The notes below the pieces were generated by a model that was given only the letters and a program-made list of their open reading frames with translations, was not told the DNA's origin and ran no database searches. A DNA stretch of 64,000 nt from Oceanobacter mangrovi. Its GTDB lineage: Bacteria; Pseudomonadota; Gammaproteobacteria; Pseudomonadales; Oceanobacteraceae. This document shows positions 1 through 9,504 of the stretch, piece after piece. The position numbers and the translations under genes are program-made. Numbering within the stretch: position 1 is the stretch's first letter; every line of letters starts with the position of its first letter. The stretch spans positions 62,001 to 126,000 of the forward strand of contig NZ_JAHXZR010000009.1 of NCBI RefSeq assembly GCF_019740315.1, written 5' to 3'.

Positions 1-46
1 CATACGATCGGGTGTTTCATAACAGGTGGTTTGCAGTTTTCCTGGA

Positions 47-1405
47 TCAATGCTTGCCGAGAATAGCCATTCCTTTCAGCAGGGTATGGGCTTCGTAGAG
101 CTGGAAGTCCTTGGCCAGTAATTCAGTATCGTTCTGGCTGTCGTCCTTGCTGATTTCCTTATTCTGGTCAGCAGACTTGTCCTGATTTGGATTATCCAGG
201 TGACCACGCAGATCGGCTTCCTTGATGGTACGGTTGCGGGCAATCGGAGTTACGTCGCTTTGTTCAACCCAGATATCCGGCTCGATTCCCTTGGCCTGAA
301 TCGAACGACCGCTTGGCGTGAAATAACGGGCAGTGGTCAGCTTGATAGCCTTGTCGTTGGCCAGTGGCAACACGGTCTGGACGGAGCCTTTGCCGAATGA
401 CTGGGTGCCAACCAGTACTGCGCGTTTGTGATCCTGCAGCGCACCGGCAACAATTTCCGAAGCGGATGCCGAACCACCGTTAATCAGCACGATCAGTGGC
501 AGATCCCTGGCGGTGGTGTCGCTGTTGGCCGAGAATTTCAGTTTCGAGCTGGCGGCGCGGCCTTCGGTGTAGACGATCAGGCCGTTGTCGAGGAAGGCGT
601 TGGAAACATCAACAGCGGCATCCAGTACGCCACCCGGGTTGTTACGCAGATCCAGAATCACACCCTTGACGGCTTTATCGTCCTGCCATTTTTTCAGGGT
701 TTTGTTGAGTTCCGCACCGGTTTCTTCCTGGAACTGGGTAATGCGGATATAGCCGATGTCGTCTGACAACAGTTTCGAGCGCACACTGCGCACCTTGATT
801 TCATCACGCTCAACGGTGAACGACAGCAGGGTTGGTTCGTTATCGCGACGGATTTCCAGAGTGATTGGGCTGCCGGGTTCGCCGCGCATTTTTTCAATCG
901 CTTCGCCCAGTGACATGCCAACGACTGCTTCGCCATCGAGGGTGACGATCAGGTCGCCAGCTTTGATACCGGCTTTTTGCGCCGGGGTGTCATCAATCGG
1001 GGTAATCACCAGCACCAAACCATCTTGCTGGCCCACTTCCAGGCCGAGGCCACCAAATTTACCGGTAGTAGTTTCGCGCAGCTCGGAGAAATCTTCCGGC
1101 TGTAAATAGACCGAGTGGGGGTCCAGTGCGGTCAGCATGCCGTTGATGGCATAGCCGAACAGGGTTTCGTCATCAACTTCTTCGACATAGGAACTGCGAA
1201 TGCGCTCGAACGCTTCGGCGAAGTTGCGCAGTTCTTCCAGTGGCAGTTCGGTTTGGGACTGGTCGGCAGGCGCTGCAGCAGCGGGGACTGTGTCAGCCGT
1301 AGCGGAGACGGAAAAAGACAGACTGAACAGGGTGACTGCAAGGGCGGAAATAGCTGGCCGGCAAAATTTCATGGGTAGTCTCGTCAACGGTGATGCCCGA
1401 AGCAT
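47..1405 (-). CDS. ctpA: S41 family C-terminal processing peptidase
   Basis: Periplasmic serine protease of the CtpA/Prc family, which trims C-terminal tails of envelope proteins. A signal peptide covers about residues 12-37. A PDZ domain follows at about 115-200 and contains GGLGLEV and a KAGD carboxylate-binding turn. The S41 domain has GGSASASE (nucleophile Ser314) and FGKG (Lys339), spaced 25 residues as in the family. The chosen ATG has a purine-rich AGGGGA upstream; ATG at 1372 would give a tighter signal peptide and is a real alternative. It lies downstream of envC and gpmI on the same strand, a common gammaproteobacterial order. In that order a divergent polysaccharide deacetylase gene often follows, and an ATG at 18-20 on the minus strand could be its start, but too little is in the window to call it. 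Confidence 0.95.
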   Translation of the reverse strand: MLRASPLTRLPMKFCRPAISALAVTLFSLSFSVSATADTVPAAAAPADQSQTELPLEELRNFAEAFERIRSSYVEEVDDETLFGYAINGMLTALDPHSVYLQPEDFSELRETTTGKFGGLGLEVGQQDGLVLVITPIDDTPAQKAGIKAGDLIVTLDGEAVVGMSLGEAIEKMRGEPGSPITLEIRRDNEPTLLSFTVERDEIKVRSVRSKLLSDDIGYIRITQFQEETGAELNKTLKKWQDDKAVKGVILDLRNNPGGVLDAAVDVSNAFLDNGLIVYTEGRAASSKLKFSANSDTTARDLPLIVLINGGSASASEIVAGALQDHKRAVLVGTQSFGKGSVQTVLPLANDKAIKLTTARYFTPSGRSIQAKGIEPDIWVEQSDVTPIARNRTIKEADLRGHLDNPNQDKSADQNKEISKDDSQNDTELLAKDFQLYEAHTLLKGMAILGKH

Positions 1406-1483
1406 CGCATAAATCCCCTGCGCTGGTAACCTGATCGCTGTAAGGAAAGTCAGCTTCCATGGTTGCTGGTAACGGCCGGAAGG

Positions 1484-2626
1484 CTATTTTTTGGCCAACC
1501 AGGTCGCAGGGTCCTGGGGTTTGCCCTTGTAACGGATCTCAAAATACAGCTGGGGTTCCTTAAGCCCGCCACTGCGGCCAACGGAAGCGATTACATCGCC
1601 CTGATTGACCCAGTCACCAACGTCGTACATTAACGACTGGTTATGGGCGTAAAGAGTCATGTAACCATCGCCGTGATCGATAATGAGTAACAAACCAAAG
1701 CCTCGCAACCAGTCAGAATAGACCACCCGACCGTGGTGTACCGCCTTGATAGGGGCACCTTCCGGTGCGCTCATCAACCAGCCTTCCCAACGACCGGCGC
1801 CGTCGGTGACCGGATTGCCAAATGCAGCAATCACGCGGCCATCAATGGGACGGGGCAGATGACGTTTGAGGGTTTTGAACAGCCGGGCATCCTGTTTGCG
1901 GGGGCTTTTTTCGACCAGGGTGCGAACTTCGTCAAACAGCGATTCGAGACGTTTACGGTCCGCCTGCTTTTGCTGCAAACGTTGTTGTTCATTGCTCATT
2001 TGGCTGTTGAGCTTGGCCAGCAGGGTTTGTTGCCGGGTCTTTTGCTGCTGCAGCTGCTGGTTGCGCTGGTCGAGCTGATTGCGGGTCGCCTGCAGCTGTT
2101 GTTCCTGTTGCTGGATGGCTTCGGCGATATGGTCGAGGCGTTGCAGTTCACTGATGGTGAACCGGATCTGTTGCTGGCGGGCACTGTTGAAATAACCAAA
2201 GTATTTCATCATCCGCTGGGCTTGCTGGGGATCGTCCTGATTCAGCAGCGCCTTGATGGGCGCATCACTGCCCAGCTGATAGGCGGCGCGGATTTGCTCG
2301 CGTAAACGTTGGGTATGGCGAGTACGCAGCTCATCGAGCTGCGCCTGATCCTGTCGGAGCTTTTTTAGGCGTTGTTGCTCCTCTTCAAGCTGGCGGCGGG
2401 TTTCGTCAATCTGGCGCGACAGCTTGCCGATGTCCTTGTCGGTCTGTTGCAGCGACTCTGACAGTTTGCTCTGCTCGGCACTGGCTTCATTGAGCCACTG
2501 CTGCAGCTTGGCAATTTCTGCCTTCAGGGACTGCAGTTTGGCGGCATCACTGTCTTCTGCCCGGGCTGTGCCTGTGGTCAACAGCAGGCAGGCCAGCGCA
2601 AGGCTGGCCAGAGTCGCTAGTTTCAT
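1484..2626 (-). CDS. envC: Murein hydrolase activator EnvC (LytM/M23 domain)
   Basis: Periplasmic activator of the amidases AmiA/AmiB during septal peptidoglycan splitting. It has a signal peptide (residues 1-23), a long coiled coil rich in Gln, Glu and Lys (about 25-250) and a C-terminal LytM-like domain (about 265-378). The LytM domain keeps the fold signature (HHGRVVYSDW, IIDHGDGYMTLYAHN) but not the full set of zinc ligands of an active endopeptidase, as in known EnvC proteins, so it should activate rather than cut. At 380 aa the length is typical. It lies between gpmI and ctpA, all on minus, with gaps of 40 and 78 bases that suggest one operon. Confidence 0.95.
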   Translation of the reverse strand: MKLATLASLALACLLLTTGTARAEDSDAAKLQSLKAEIAKLQQWLNEASAEQSKLSESLQQTDKDIGKLSRQIDETRRQLEEEQQRLKKLRQDQAQLDELRTRHTQRLREQIRAAYQLGSDAPIKALLNQDDPQQAQRMMKYFGYFNSARQQQIRFTISELQRLDHIAEAIQQQEQQLQATRNQLDQRNQQLQQQKTRQQTLLAKLNSQMSNEQQRLQQKQADRKRLESLFDEVRTLVEKSPRKQDARLFKTLKRHLPRPIDGRVIAAFGNPVTDGAGRWEGWLMSAPEGAPIKAVHHGRVVYSDWLRGFGLLLIIDHGDGYMTLYAHNQSLMYDVGDWVNQGDVIASVGRSGGLKEPQLYFEIRYKGKPQDPATWLAKK

Positions 2627-2666
2627 GGTCCGGATAATATCCCTGGACGGTGTTAAGTGAGGTGGA

Positions 2667-4202
2667 TCAGCTGAAATCTACCAGAGATTGACCAGTCATT
2701 TCTGCTGGTTGTTCCACACCCATCATGGCCAACAGGGTTGGAGCGATGTCACACAGACGGCCGGGGTTGAGGGTGCCTTGTGGACGTTCGTTGACGTACA
2801 CCAGGTTCACCGGGCCGGTGGTGTGCTGGGTCATCGGCCGACCCTGGGCATCAAGCATCTGTTCGGCGTTACCATGGTCGGCGGTGATCAGGCATTCGCC
2901 ACCCACTTCCAGAATCGCTTCGGTTACGGCAGCCAGTGAGGCATCAATGGCTTCGGCGGCCTTGACGGCAGCGTCGAACTTGCCGGTGTGACCGACCATA
3001 TCGCCATTGGCGTAGTTACAGACGATCAGGTCATAACCACCGTTCTTGATGGCATCAACCAGTTTTTCGGTCACTTCCGGCGCACTCATTTCTGGTTGCA
3101 GGTCGTAGGTAGCAACATCCGGTGAGTTGACCAGAATACGGGTTTCACCGTCGTATTCCTGTTCGCGACCGCCAGAGAAGAAGAAGGTGACGTGCGCGTA
3201 TTTTTCAGTTTCGGCAATCCGCAGCTGTTTCATGCCGAGGCTGGAAACGTATTCACCCAGGCCATTGCTGAGCGCTTCTGGCGGGAAGGCACAGTTGGCT
3301 GGAATGGTGGCGGCGTATTCGGTCAGCATCACGTAGTCAGACAGCGCCGGGCGAACCTGACGCTCGAAGCCGCTGAATTCGTCACCATCAACAAAGGCGC
3401 GGGTGATTTCACGGGCGCGGTCAGGACGGAAGTTGAAGCAGATGATGGCGTCGCCATCCTTCACTGTCGCGGCTTCACCCAGCAGGGTGGCGCTGACGAA
3501 TTCGTCGTTTTCGTCACGTTCGTAAGCGGCTTTCAGACCCTCGATGCCGTTGGGGGCTGTGTATTCTGCCTTGCCCTGCGTCATCAGGTCGTAGGCTTGC
3601 TGCACCCGGTCCCAACGGTTGTCGCGGTCCATGGCGAAATAGCGGCCAACAATGCCGGTCAAACGGGCGTTACCCAGTTCCGCGCATTTGGCTTCGATCT
3701 TGGCAATGGAATCTTCGGCAGACCGTGGTGGCATGTCGCGACCATCCAGAATACCGGTGACATAGACCTGCTCAACCCCTTTGGCACTGGCCATTTCCAG
3801 CAGGGCAACCAGCTGGTCTTCGTGGCTGTGAACACCACCTGGAGACAATAAACCGGTGAAGTGCACCGCGCCGCCAGCTGCTTTGGCTTTTTCCATCGCC
3901 GCTGCCAGTGCTGCGTTGTTGGCCAGTTCGCCGTCTTCAATCGCCTTGTTGATGCGAGTGTAGTTCTGGTAAACGATGCGACCCGCGCCAAGGTTCATGT
4001 GGCCGACTTCAGAGTTGCCCATCTGGCCATCTGGCAGACCAACGGCGGTACCGGAAGTCTGGATCAGGGTATTCGGAAAGGCTTCCAGCAAACGATCCCA
4101 GGTTGGGGTGTTGGCGTGGGCAATGGCGTTGTTGTCGGTTTCCTCGCGGTAGCCCCAGCCATCCAGGATGATAAGAGCGACAGGTGTTGGGCGCTGAGTC
4201 AT
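2667..4202 (-). CDS. gpmI: 2,3-bisphosphoglycerate-independent phosphoglycerate mutase
   Basis: Glycolytic enzyme interconverting 3- and 2-phosphoglycerate using Mn2+ and a phosphoserine intermediate; cytosolic. The N terminus [11 protein letters not shown] gives the first metal-binding Asp. [13 protein letters not shown] carries the catalytic Ser at about residue 63. HGNAEQM near residue 445 provides late metal ligands. At 511 aa it is full length. It is the first gene of a probable gpmI-envC-ctpA operon and is divergent from the rhodanese gene. The 280-base gap before that gene must hold both promoters, but I could not pick out convincing boxes. Confidence 0.97.
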   Translation of the reverse strand: MTQRPTPVALIILDGWGYREETDNNAIAHANTPTWDRLLEAFPNTLIQTSGTAVGLPDGQMGNSEVGHMNLGAGRIVYQNYTRINKAIEDGELANNAALAAAMEKAKAAGGAVHFTGLLSPGGVHSHEDQLVALLEMASAKGVEQVYVTGILDGRDMPPRSAEDSIAKIEAKCAELGNARLTGIVGRYFAMDRDNRWDRVQQAYDLMTQGKAEYTAPNGIEGLKAAYERDENDEFVSATLLGEAATVKDGDAIICFNFRPDRAREITRAFVDGDEFSGFERQVRPALSDYVMLTEYAATIPANCAFPPEALSNGLGEYVSSLGMKQLRIAETEKYAHVTFFFSGGREQEYDGETRILVNSPDVATYDLQPEMSAPEVTEKLVDAIKNGGYDLIVCNYANGDMVGHTGKFDAAVKAAEAIDASLAAVTEAILEVGGECLITADHGNAEQMLDAQGRPMTQHTTGPVNLVYVNERPQGTLNPGRLCDIAPTLLAMMGVEQPAEMTGQSLVDFS

Positions 4203-4480
4203 GGTCTTGCCTCGAATCTAAAGTGTTATTACGGCAATTGTACTGAAAGCAGGGCATTGATCCCAGTGCGAAGGCAGCTGGACGACCGTCCGGTTTGTCT
4301 CGTCAATTGGTTCAAAAGAGCAGGGCTATTGGCGATTGTCATAAAAATATCGATAAACAATCGGTAAAGTGTCGGATTCCGTGAAGGTCCGCCCTTTCAG
4401 CATGGCGATTCGGGGCACGACAGAGGCAGTTGCAGCGGGTATACTGCTGCGCTGATTTTATCTGGCTAATGATGAGTATT

Positions 4481-4894
4481 ATGCAACAGGTTCTTGAATT
4501 TATCGGTAACCACTGGTGGCTGGTCGCGATCTGGGCGTTCTTTCTGATTGCTCTGGTGCTCGACAACCGCAAGCGCAACGGTGCCGCTGTTTCTCCCGCT
4601 GAGGCGACCCAGCTGATCAACAAGGAAGGCGCCATTATTGTCGATATCCGCGACAAGAAGGACTTCAAGGAAGGTCACCTGGCGAACGCAATGAATATTC
4701 CATTTGCTGATTTCGCCCGTCGCATGAATGAGCTGAACGTCTACAAGGACAAGCCGATCGTGCTGGTGTGCAAGAGTGGTCAGACTGTCTCCATGGCCGC
4801 CAAAATGCTGAAAGAGAAAGAATTTAACCCGGTACGTTTGTCCGGTGGCATGATGGAATGGAACAACCAGAACCTTCCGGTCGTTCGTAAATAA
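4481..4894 (+). CDS. Membrane-anchored rhodanese-like protein (YibN type)
   Basis: Single-pass inner-membrane protein with a cytosolic rhodanese (sulfurtransferase) domain. The N terminus (LVAIWAFFLIALVL) is a transmembrane helix. The rhodanese domain spans about residues 38-135, with the active-site Cys in VCKSGQT and the conserved DIRD and GHL motifs. The start is uncertain: in-frame ATGs at 4469, 4472 and 4481 all precede the helix, and the last fits family length best (137 aa). It sits 15 bases before secB, as in many gammaproteobacteria, but the grxC gene usually found between them is absent here. The physiological substrate of the family is unknown. Confidence 0.88.
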   Translation: MQQVLEFIGNHWWLVAIWAFFLIALVLDNRKRNGAAVSPAEATQLINKEGAIIVDIRDKKDFKEGHLANAMNIPFADFARRMNELNVYKDKPIVLVCKSGQTVSMAAKMLKEKEFNPVRLSGGMMEWNNQNLPVVRK

Positions 4895-4909
4895 AACCAG
4901 GAAATACCT

Positions 4910-5383
4910 ATGTCTGAGAATCAACAACCACAATTCGCGCTGCAGCGCGTTTACATCAAAGACGCTTCTTTTGAAGTGCCGAATGCGCCACTGATCTTCA
5001 CCAAAGAGTGGAAGCCGGAACTGAAGCTGGACCTGAACTCAGGTGCCCGCAAGGCTGATGACAAGCACTACGAAGTGTCTGTTAAAGTGACCGTGACTGC
5101 CAAGGTTGAAGAAGAAACTGCCTTCCTGGTTGAAGTCATGCAGTCTGGCCTGTTCCTGGCTGACAACATTCCTGAAGAACAGCTGAAGCCAATGCTGGGC
5201 GCGATGTGTCCAAACATCATCTTCCCATACGTGCGTGAAGCGATTGACGCGCTGGTTGTGAAGGGCGGTTTCCCTGCACTGATGCTGGCTCCAATCAACT
5301 TCGATGGTTTGTACCAGCAGCGTATGGCACAGGAAGCCGCTGAAGCTGCCGCTGCTGCAGAAGGCACCGAAGCTGCTCATTGA
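4910..5383 (+). CDS. secB: Protein-export chaperone SecB
   Basis: Cytosolic homotetrameric chaperone that keeps preproteins unfolded and delivers them to SecA. The sequence shows the family core (FALQRVYIKDASFEVPN, IFPYVREAID, LMLAPINFDGLY) and an acidic, Ala-rich tail. The length, 157 aa, is normal. It follows the rhodanese gene by 15 bases and is ended by a strong hairpin terminator. Confidence 0.98.
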   Translation: MSENQQPQFALQRVYIKDASFEVPNAPLIFTKEWKPELKLDLNSGARKADDKHYEVSVKVTVTAKVEEETAFLVEVMQSGLFLADNIPEEQLKPMLGAMCPNIIFPYVREAIDALVVKGGFPALMLAPINFDGLYQQRMAQEAAEAAAAAEGTEAAH

Positions 5384-5429
5384 TTGCTGAATCCGGCTCC
5401 GCTGGCGGAGTCTGACAGGCAATCTGTAA

Positions 5430-5456
5430 ACGCCCGCTAACAGCGGGCGTTTTTTG
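5430..5456 (+). terminator. Rho-independent terminator after secB
   Basis: An 8-bp perfect stem (ACGCCCGC at 5430-5437 with GCGGGCGT at 5443-5450) and a 5-base loop are followed directly by TTTTT. It lies 46 bases after the secB stop. Confidence 0.93.
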
Positions 5457-5496
5457 TGGTCTATAGAATCCCGTCGTTGTTATCCCCGGAATCCGC

Positions 5497-6033
5497 ATGT
5501 CCCTGAAAAAATTCGTACAGGCTGCTGCGTTGGCCATACTTTCTCTCAGCGCCAGTCTGGCCTCGGCCTACACCATCGAACTGACCCAACAAGAGTTGCA
5601 GCAACGGCTGGAAGCCATGATGCCGATGCATCGTGACCGCTATTTTATGAAGGTAACGCTGGATGAACCCGTGCTTGATCTGGCGGTGGGAGACGATCAG
5701 CTCGGCTTTGCCGGTAAGGTGACGATTGAAGCGCCAGGCGACCTCGGTGGCGTGGTGCAGGTCAAGATTGCCGGTCATCTGATGTATAACCCGGATCAGG
5801 GAGCCTTTTTCTTCAAAAAGCCGAAAATCATCAGCATTGATTCATCGGCCATTGATTCGGGCAACACTGCCCAGGTGAAATCCGTGATCGAACCGCTGGC
5901 GTCGAAGTATCTGGAACGCAAGCCGGTGTATGTACTGGATGACGAAGATCTCAAACAGCAGCTGGCCAAGGCAACGCTGAAATCGGTTTCGGTTCATGAC
6001 AACAAGCTGGTACTGGAACTCGGGCTGTTCTGA
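5497..6033 (+). CDS. DUF1439 (YceB-like) envelope protein
   Basis: Exported protein of the DUF1439/YceB family, with no established biochemical role. A signal peptide with a small-residue cleavage region (SASLASA) covers residues 1-24. There is no lipobox Cys, unlike E. coli YceB, so this one should be soluble in the periplasm. The mature part has the family pattern: an early YTIELTQQELQQRL helix, a beta-rich middle and a late YVLDDEDLKQQLAKATLKSV segment. The family resembles lipid-binding BPI/SMP-like folds, which is inference. It is monocistronic and convergent with trmL. Confidence 0.8.
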   Translation: MSLKKFVQAAALAILSLSASLASAYTIELTQQELQQRLEAMMPMHRDRYFMKVTLDEPVLDLAVGDDQLGFAGKVTIEAPGDLGGVVQVKIAGHLMYNPDQGAFFFKKPKIISIDSSAIDSGNTAQVKSVIEPLASKYLERKPVYVLDDEDLKQQLAKATLKSVSVHDNKLVLELGLF

Positions 6034-6053
6034 GACAGCCCGGTTTGTTTCAG

Positions 6054-6082
6054 ACCCGCCTGCCTCAAACCCGCCTGCCTCA
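6054..6082. repeat. Short tandem duplication (2 x 15 bp) at the trmL 3' end
   Basis: ACCCGCCTGCCTCA occurs at 6054-6067 and again at 6069-6082, a period of 15 bases. The second copy contains the trmL stop codon (minus strand, 6080-6082). It lies in the convergent gap with the DUF1439 gene. Confidence 0.85.
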
Positions 6083-6565
6083 GGCCAGACCGGGGCCGAC
6101 CAGTTTGGCCTGCTGGTAGTCGTTCTGACGCCAGGCTTCATACACCACAATCGCCACGGTATTCGACAGGTTCAGACTGCGGCTGTCTGGCAGCATGGGT
6201 AAACGTAACCAGTGCTGCTGGGGAAATTGCTGCAACACTTCTGCGGGCAAACCGCGGGTTTCCGGTCCGAACATAAAATAATCGCCAGCCTCCAGCGCCA
6301 TGGCTGAATGGACCGTTGACCCCTTGGTGGTGAACGGAAACAGCCGTTGTGGCTGGGCTTGCTGCACAAACTCCTCAAAGCTGGCGTAGCGTTTGACGTT
6401 GGCAAATTCGTGATAATCCAGCCCGGCCCGTCGCAGTGCCTTCTCTTCCATATTGAATCCCAGTGGCTCGATCAAATGCAGCTGACAGCCGGTATTGGCA
6501 CAGAGCCGAATGATGTTGCCGGTATTGGGTGGAATTTCAGGTTCGAACAGAACGATATGGAACAT
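6080..6565 (-). CDS. trmL: tRNA (cytidine/uridine(34)-2'-O)-methyltransferase
   Basis: SPOUT-class methyltransferase that 2'-O-methylates the wobble base of tRNA-Leu isoacceptors with SAM. Diagnostic features are [19 protein letters not shown] at the N terminus, FGPETRGLP (SAM-binding trefoil knot) in the middle and [18 protein letters not shown] near the end. The length of 161 aa matches the family. It is convergent with the DUF1439 gene and divergent from the MSHA locus. Confidence 0.97.
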   Translation of the reverse strand: MFHIVLFEPEIPPNTGNIIRLCANTGCQLHLIEPLGFNMEEKALRRAGLDYHEFANVKRYASFEEFVQQAQPQRLFPFTTKGSTVHSAMALEAGDYFMFGPETRGLPAEVLQQFPQQHWLRLPMLPDSRSLNLSNTVAIVVYEAWRQNDYQQAKLVGPGLA

Positions 6566-6754
6566 GGTTGTGGTCCGGATGGGTGGTTTTCAGCGCCGCG
6601 CAGCATACCCTGACTCGCCAGTCAGCGCGAATCCTGACCTGGTACGGCATCTCTGCATAATTCCACATATTTATTCCAATGGATCAGCCTTGGCCCGGCA
6701 AGTACAAAAATCCTGTCTACACTGACAGTAGTCTCTTATGGAACATCCGGAATT

Positions 6755-7753
6755 ATGCGTTGGCCCTGGTTCAGGCATTCAAACTCACAAAAAGGCCGTA
6801 TTGGTATCGCTGTTACCCTGACGGGTGAACTGGCGGCAGTTGCTGTCGCAGGCGGCCGTGTCGTTGCGCGTCTTCAGATGCCGAAAACCGACTGGTCGAA
6901 GCTGGGGGAGTGGGTACAACAGCTGGGCTGGCGCAGGGCCAAAGCCAGTCTGGTTTTAACCGGTAACTGCTATCAGTTACAGATGCTGGCTGCTGCGGAT
7001 GTCGACGACAACGAGCTGGCAGATGCCATGCGTTTTCGACTGGGTGAGCTCACAACCATACCTCTGGAACAGTTACTGGTACAGGCGTTCAGGCTTCCTG
7101 TAGAAGCCTATCGCGGACGTCAGAAAATGGCATTTGTTGCGTTTTGCGAACGGGCGATGGTGCAGGACATGGTCGTTAGTTGTCGGCAGCAGCAAATCCG
7201 CATCGAAAGCATCGTAATCACCGAAATGTCGGTGCTGGCGCTGCTGGGAGATCTGGACCCCGAAACCAGCATTGCGGTTCTCAAGCTGGATGACAGTAGC
7301 GGCAAAATGATGATTTACGATCAGGGTGCCCTGTTTTTACGGCGGGATTTCACCATCGGCCTCAGCAACATAGCGCCGGAATTGAGCGTTGCCAGCGGCA
7401 ACAGCACCGCGTTGTCAGCCAGCGCCAGTTTTAACCTGTCCGCCGGTCGTCATGCCGAACAGCTGGATAATCTGGGACTCGAGATCCAGCGTTCGCTCGA
7501 TTATTTTGAAAGCCAGCAAGGCATGGGATCGGTCGGTCAGCTATGGCTGCTCGACACGGACCGGGCTGGCATCTTGTCGCCGTTGATGGAGCAGCTTGAG
7601 CTGCGGGTCAATATACCTTGCCGACGCTTTTCGCTGAGTAACTGGCTCGGTGATGAAGAAAACGCCAGTAACAGCACCATTGTATTGGCGCTGGGGGCAG
7701 CACTGACGCCTGGACAAACCCTGGTCCATCAGGATCTTGAGGTGATGTCATGA
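6755..7753 (+). CDS. mshI: MSHA biogenesis protein MshI (PilM-like)
   Basis: Cytoplasmic actin-like component of the MSHA pilus assembly platform, analogous to PilM, which docks to the PilN-like partner. The sequence shows an actin-like/PilM fold in outline (KGRIGIAVTLTGELAAVAVAGGRV at the start, an IVLALGAAL glycine motif at the end). Identity rests mainly on position as first gene of the msh cluster and on size (332 aa). The stop overlaps the next start by 4 bases. A short inverted repeat (CTGTC-N6-GACAG, 6713-6728) lies just upstream, surrounding a possible -10 TACACT. Confidence 0.85.
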   Translation: MRWPWFRHSNSQKGRIGIAVTLTGELAAVAVAGGRVVARLQMPKTDWSKLGEWVQQLGWRRAKASLVLTGNCYQLQMLAAADVDDNELADAMRFRLGELTTIPLEQLLVQAFRLPVEAYRGRQKMAFVAFCERAMVQDMVVSCRQQQIRIESIVITEMSVLALLGDLDPETSIAVLKLDDSSGKMMIYDQGALFLRRDFTIGLSNIAPELSVASGNSTALSASASFNLSAGRHAEQLDNLGLEIQRSLDYFESQQGMGSVGQLWLLDTDRAGILSPLMEQLELRVNIPCRRFSLSNWLGDEENASNSTIVLALGAALTPGQTLVHQDLEVMS

Positions 7754-8430
7754 ATTGGCAGCCCCGTCAGCAAGTCAACTTTTACCTGCCGGAGTTTCAT
7801 CCGGTCAGCCTGCCGCGCCGGGTCAAACGGTTGTTGCGGGAACTGGGTGTGCTGGTGCTGGTAATTCTGCTGGCCATAGCGGTTGGCCAGGGTTATCGCT
7901 TTTTCATCGGTCAGCAGCTGCGGGATCTGCAACAGCAAAATGACAGTTTACTGGCCGCGGTAGAAGTGGAGCATAAACGTTTGCTTGCGCCGCCGCTGGA
8001 CGCCGCACTGGCTGAGCAGTTACAGCAATCAAAAGAACGGGTTGAGGAAGCCAGGCTGCGGGTGGGTTACCTGCAGGGAGTCGATGGTCAGTTAGACCGT
8101 CAAATTGGTAGCGGCAGTGGTTTTGTTGCCTTGATGTCTGAGCTGGGACAGTTGTCGCTGTCTTCTTTGTGGTTGTCCGAAGCCCACATTACAGATCAGG
8201 GCCGTGACGTGGCGCTGGGAGGGCTGGTGCAGGAACCGGTTGCCGTGTCCCGTTATCTGGACTTGCTTGCACAGCTGCCTGCCTATCAGGGCCGTCAGTT
8301 TGAGCAGATCGATATTCAGCAGCAGCAGCACGCATTTCGTTTCTGGCTCGACACCCGCCCCCATGGTACCAGCGCGGCGACAACCACTGTGCCTGACTCC
8401 GTCCGAAAACTGCAGGGGAATGCTCGATGA
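7750..8430 (+). CDS. PilN-like MSHA assembly protein (second MshI-type gene)
   Basis: Bitopic inner-membrane protein of the PilN/fimbrial-assembly family. It has a short cytosolic N terminus (QVNFYLPEFHP, matching the PilN motif that inserts into PilM), one transmembrane helix at about residues 36-56, a coiled coil and a periplasmic ferredoxin-like domain. It overlaps mshI and mshJ by 4 bases each (ATGA), indicating translational coupling. In Vibrio-type loci this gene is annotated mshI2 or left unnamed. Confidence 0.82.
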   Translation: MNWQPRQQVNFYLPEFHPVSLPRRVKRLLRELGVLVLVILLAIAVGQGYRFFIGQQLRDLQQQNDSLLAAVEVEHKRLLAPPLDAALAEQLQQSKERVEEARLRVGYLQGVDGQLDRQIGSGSGFVALMSELGQLSLSSLWLSEAHITDQGRDVALGGLVQEPVAVSRYLDLLAQLPAYQGRQFEQIDIQQQQHAFRFWLDTRPHGTSAATTTVPDSVRKLQGNAR

Positions 8431-9113
8431 GCGGGTTACAACATCCCCGGCTACAACGGCTGTTTGAACAAATCAATGCGATGCAGCCGCGAGAGTTTTT
8501 ACTGCTACGTGTCAGTCTCGCAGGTCTGATGCTGTTGCTGGGAGTGGTGTTGGCCGAACCGGTTTGGCTGCAGCTCGCCAGCCAGGAGGAGAAATTGCAG
8601 CGGGGTGAAGTACAGCTGGAAGAGCTGCAGAGGAGTCTGCAGCAGCTGCGCCAGCAAACCTTGCAAGACCCGAACGAACAAAGCCGCGTAGAACTGCTGC
8701 AACTGGCCCGTTTGCAGGCTTCGCTGGATCAACAAACCATCGAATTATCGTCCCAGCTGGTCGCACCGAAGCAAATGGTCGCCTTGCTGCAGCAGGTTTT
8801 GCAGCAGTCCTCAGGCCTCAAACTGATTGCGCTGGAAAACCAGCCTCCAAAACCAATTCATATCGGCCAATCGACAGGAACTGCCAAGCCGCTTGAGAAG
8901 GACCCGGAGAAAGTACTGTTCTGGCGTCATCAGTTGACCATCCGGTTGCAGGCGACCTGGCCTTCTGCACTGGATTATCTGCAGCGGTTGCAACAGAGCG
9001 AACAGCGGCTGTTCTGGCAATCGCTGGACTATCAGGTGGATGCCTATCCCTGGGGCGAGTTGCTGCTGGAGGTATACACCATCAGCACCAGCAAGGAGGT
9101 GGTTGGTGTCTAG
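8427..9113 (+). CDS. mshJ: MSHA biogenesis protein MshJ (PilO-like)
   Basis: PilO-like bitopic protein of the pilus alignment complex. The N-terminal cytosolic segment is followed by a helix at about residues 25-45 (LLLRVSLAGLMLLLGVVLA), a Gln/Glu/Leu-rich coiled coil (45-110) and a periplasmic alpha/beta domain. It should pair with the PilN-like protein and connect to the secretin MshL through MshK. Both ends overlap neighbouring genes. Confidence 0.82.
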   Translation: MSGLQHPRLQRLFEQINAMQPREFLLLRVSLAGLMLLLGVVLAEPVWLQLASQEEKLQRGEVQLEELQRSLQQLRQQTLQDPNEQSRVELLQLARLQASLDQQTIELSSQLVAPKQMVALLQQVLQQSSGLKLIALENQPPKPIHIGQSTGTAKPLEKDPEKVLFWRHQLTIRLQATWPSALDYLQRLQQSEQRLFWQSLDYQVDAYPWGELLLEVYTISTSKEVVGV

Positions 9114-9504
9114 ACGCATAGTCTGTCTGCTCTGCTGCGTGTGGTCGGCCTGCCTGTATGCCGATGATCCGACCCGGCCGCCAGCCTGGCTCGGCATCGC
9201 TGCGCCAAAACCTGAAATGAAAGCGATCCCGGCACCCCGGATGCAGTTGCAGCAGTTGCTGCTTGGGCCGGTTGCTGTGGCGGTTATCAACGGTGAAGTC
9301 GTCCGCTCGGGCGACCGGATTGCGGGCTATCGGGTGCGCCAGATTGACGCTACTGGCGTCGTGCTGGTGTCTGCCTCAGGCACCCGTACCTTACAGATGA
9401 ATAGCCGGGACGTGCGTCAGCCGACCTCGGCGACAGATTCCATATCGACCCGTGTTCATCGCATTCAAACCGATGAGCAAAGCAACGAGGATAAACAACC
9501 ATGA
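9106..9504 (+). CDS. mshK: MSHA biogenesis protein MshK (PilP-like)
   Basis: Small periplasmic protein, 132 aa, likely linking the inner-membrane complex to the secretin as PilP does. I place the start at GTG 9106 because AAGGAGG lies at 9093-9099 with ideal spacing, and because translation from there begins with a short signal peptide (VCLLCCVWSACLYA) followed by DDPTRPP, a motif typical of MshK/GspC-like proteins. The HR-like domain (LLGPVAVAVINGEVVRSGDRIAGYRV) fills the rest. The start overlaps the mshJ stop, and the end overlaps mshL by 4 bases. Confidence 0.83.
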   Translation: MSRRIVCLLCCVWSACLYADDPTRPPAWLGIAAPKPEMKAIPAPRMQLQQLLLGPVAVAVINGEVVRSGDRIAGYRVRQIDATGVVLVSASGTRTLQMNSRDVRQPTSATDSISTRVHRIQTDEQSNEDKQP

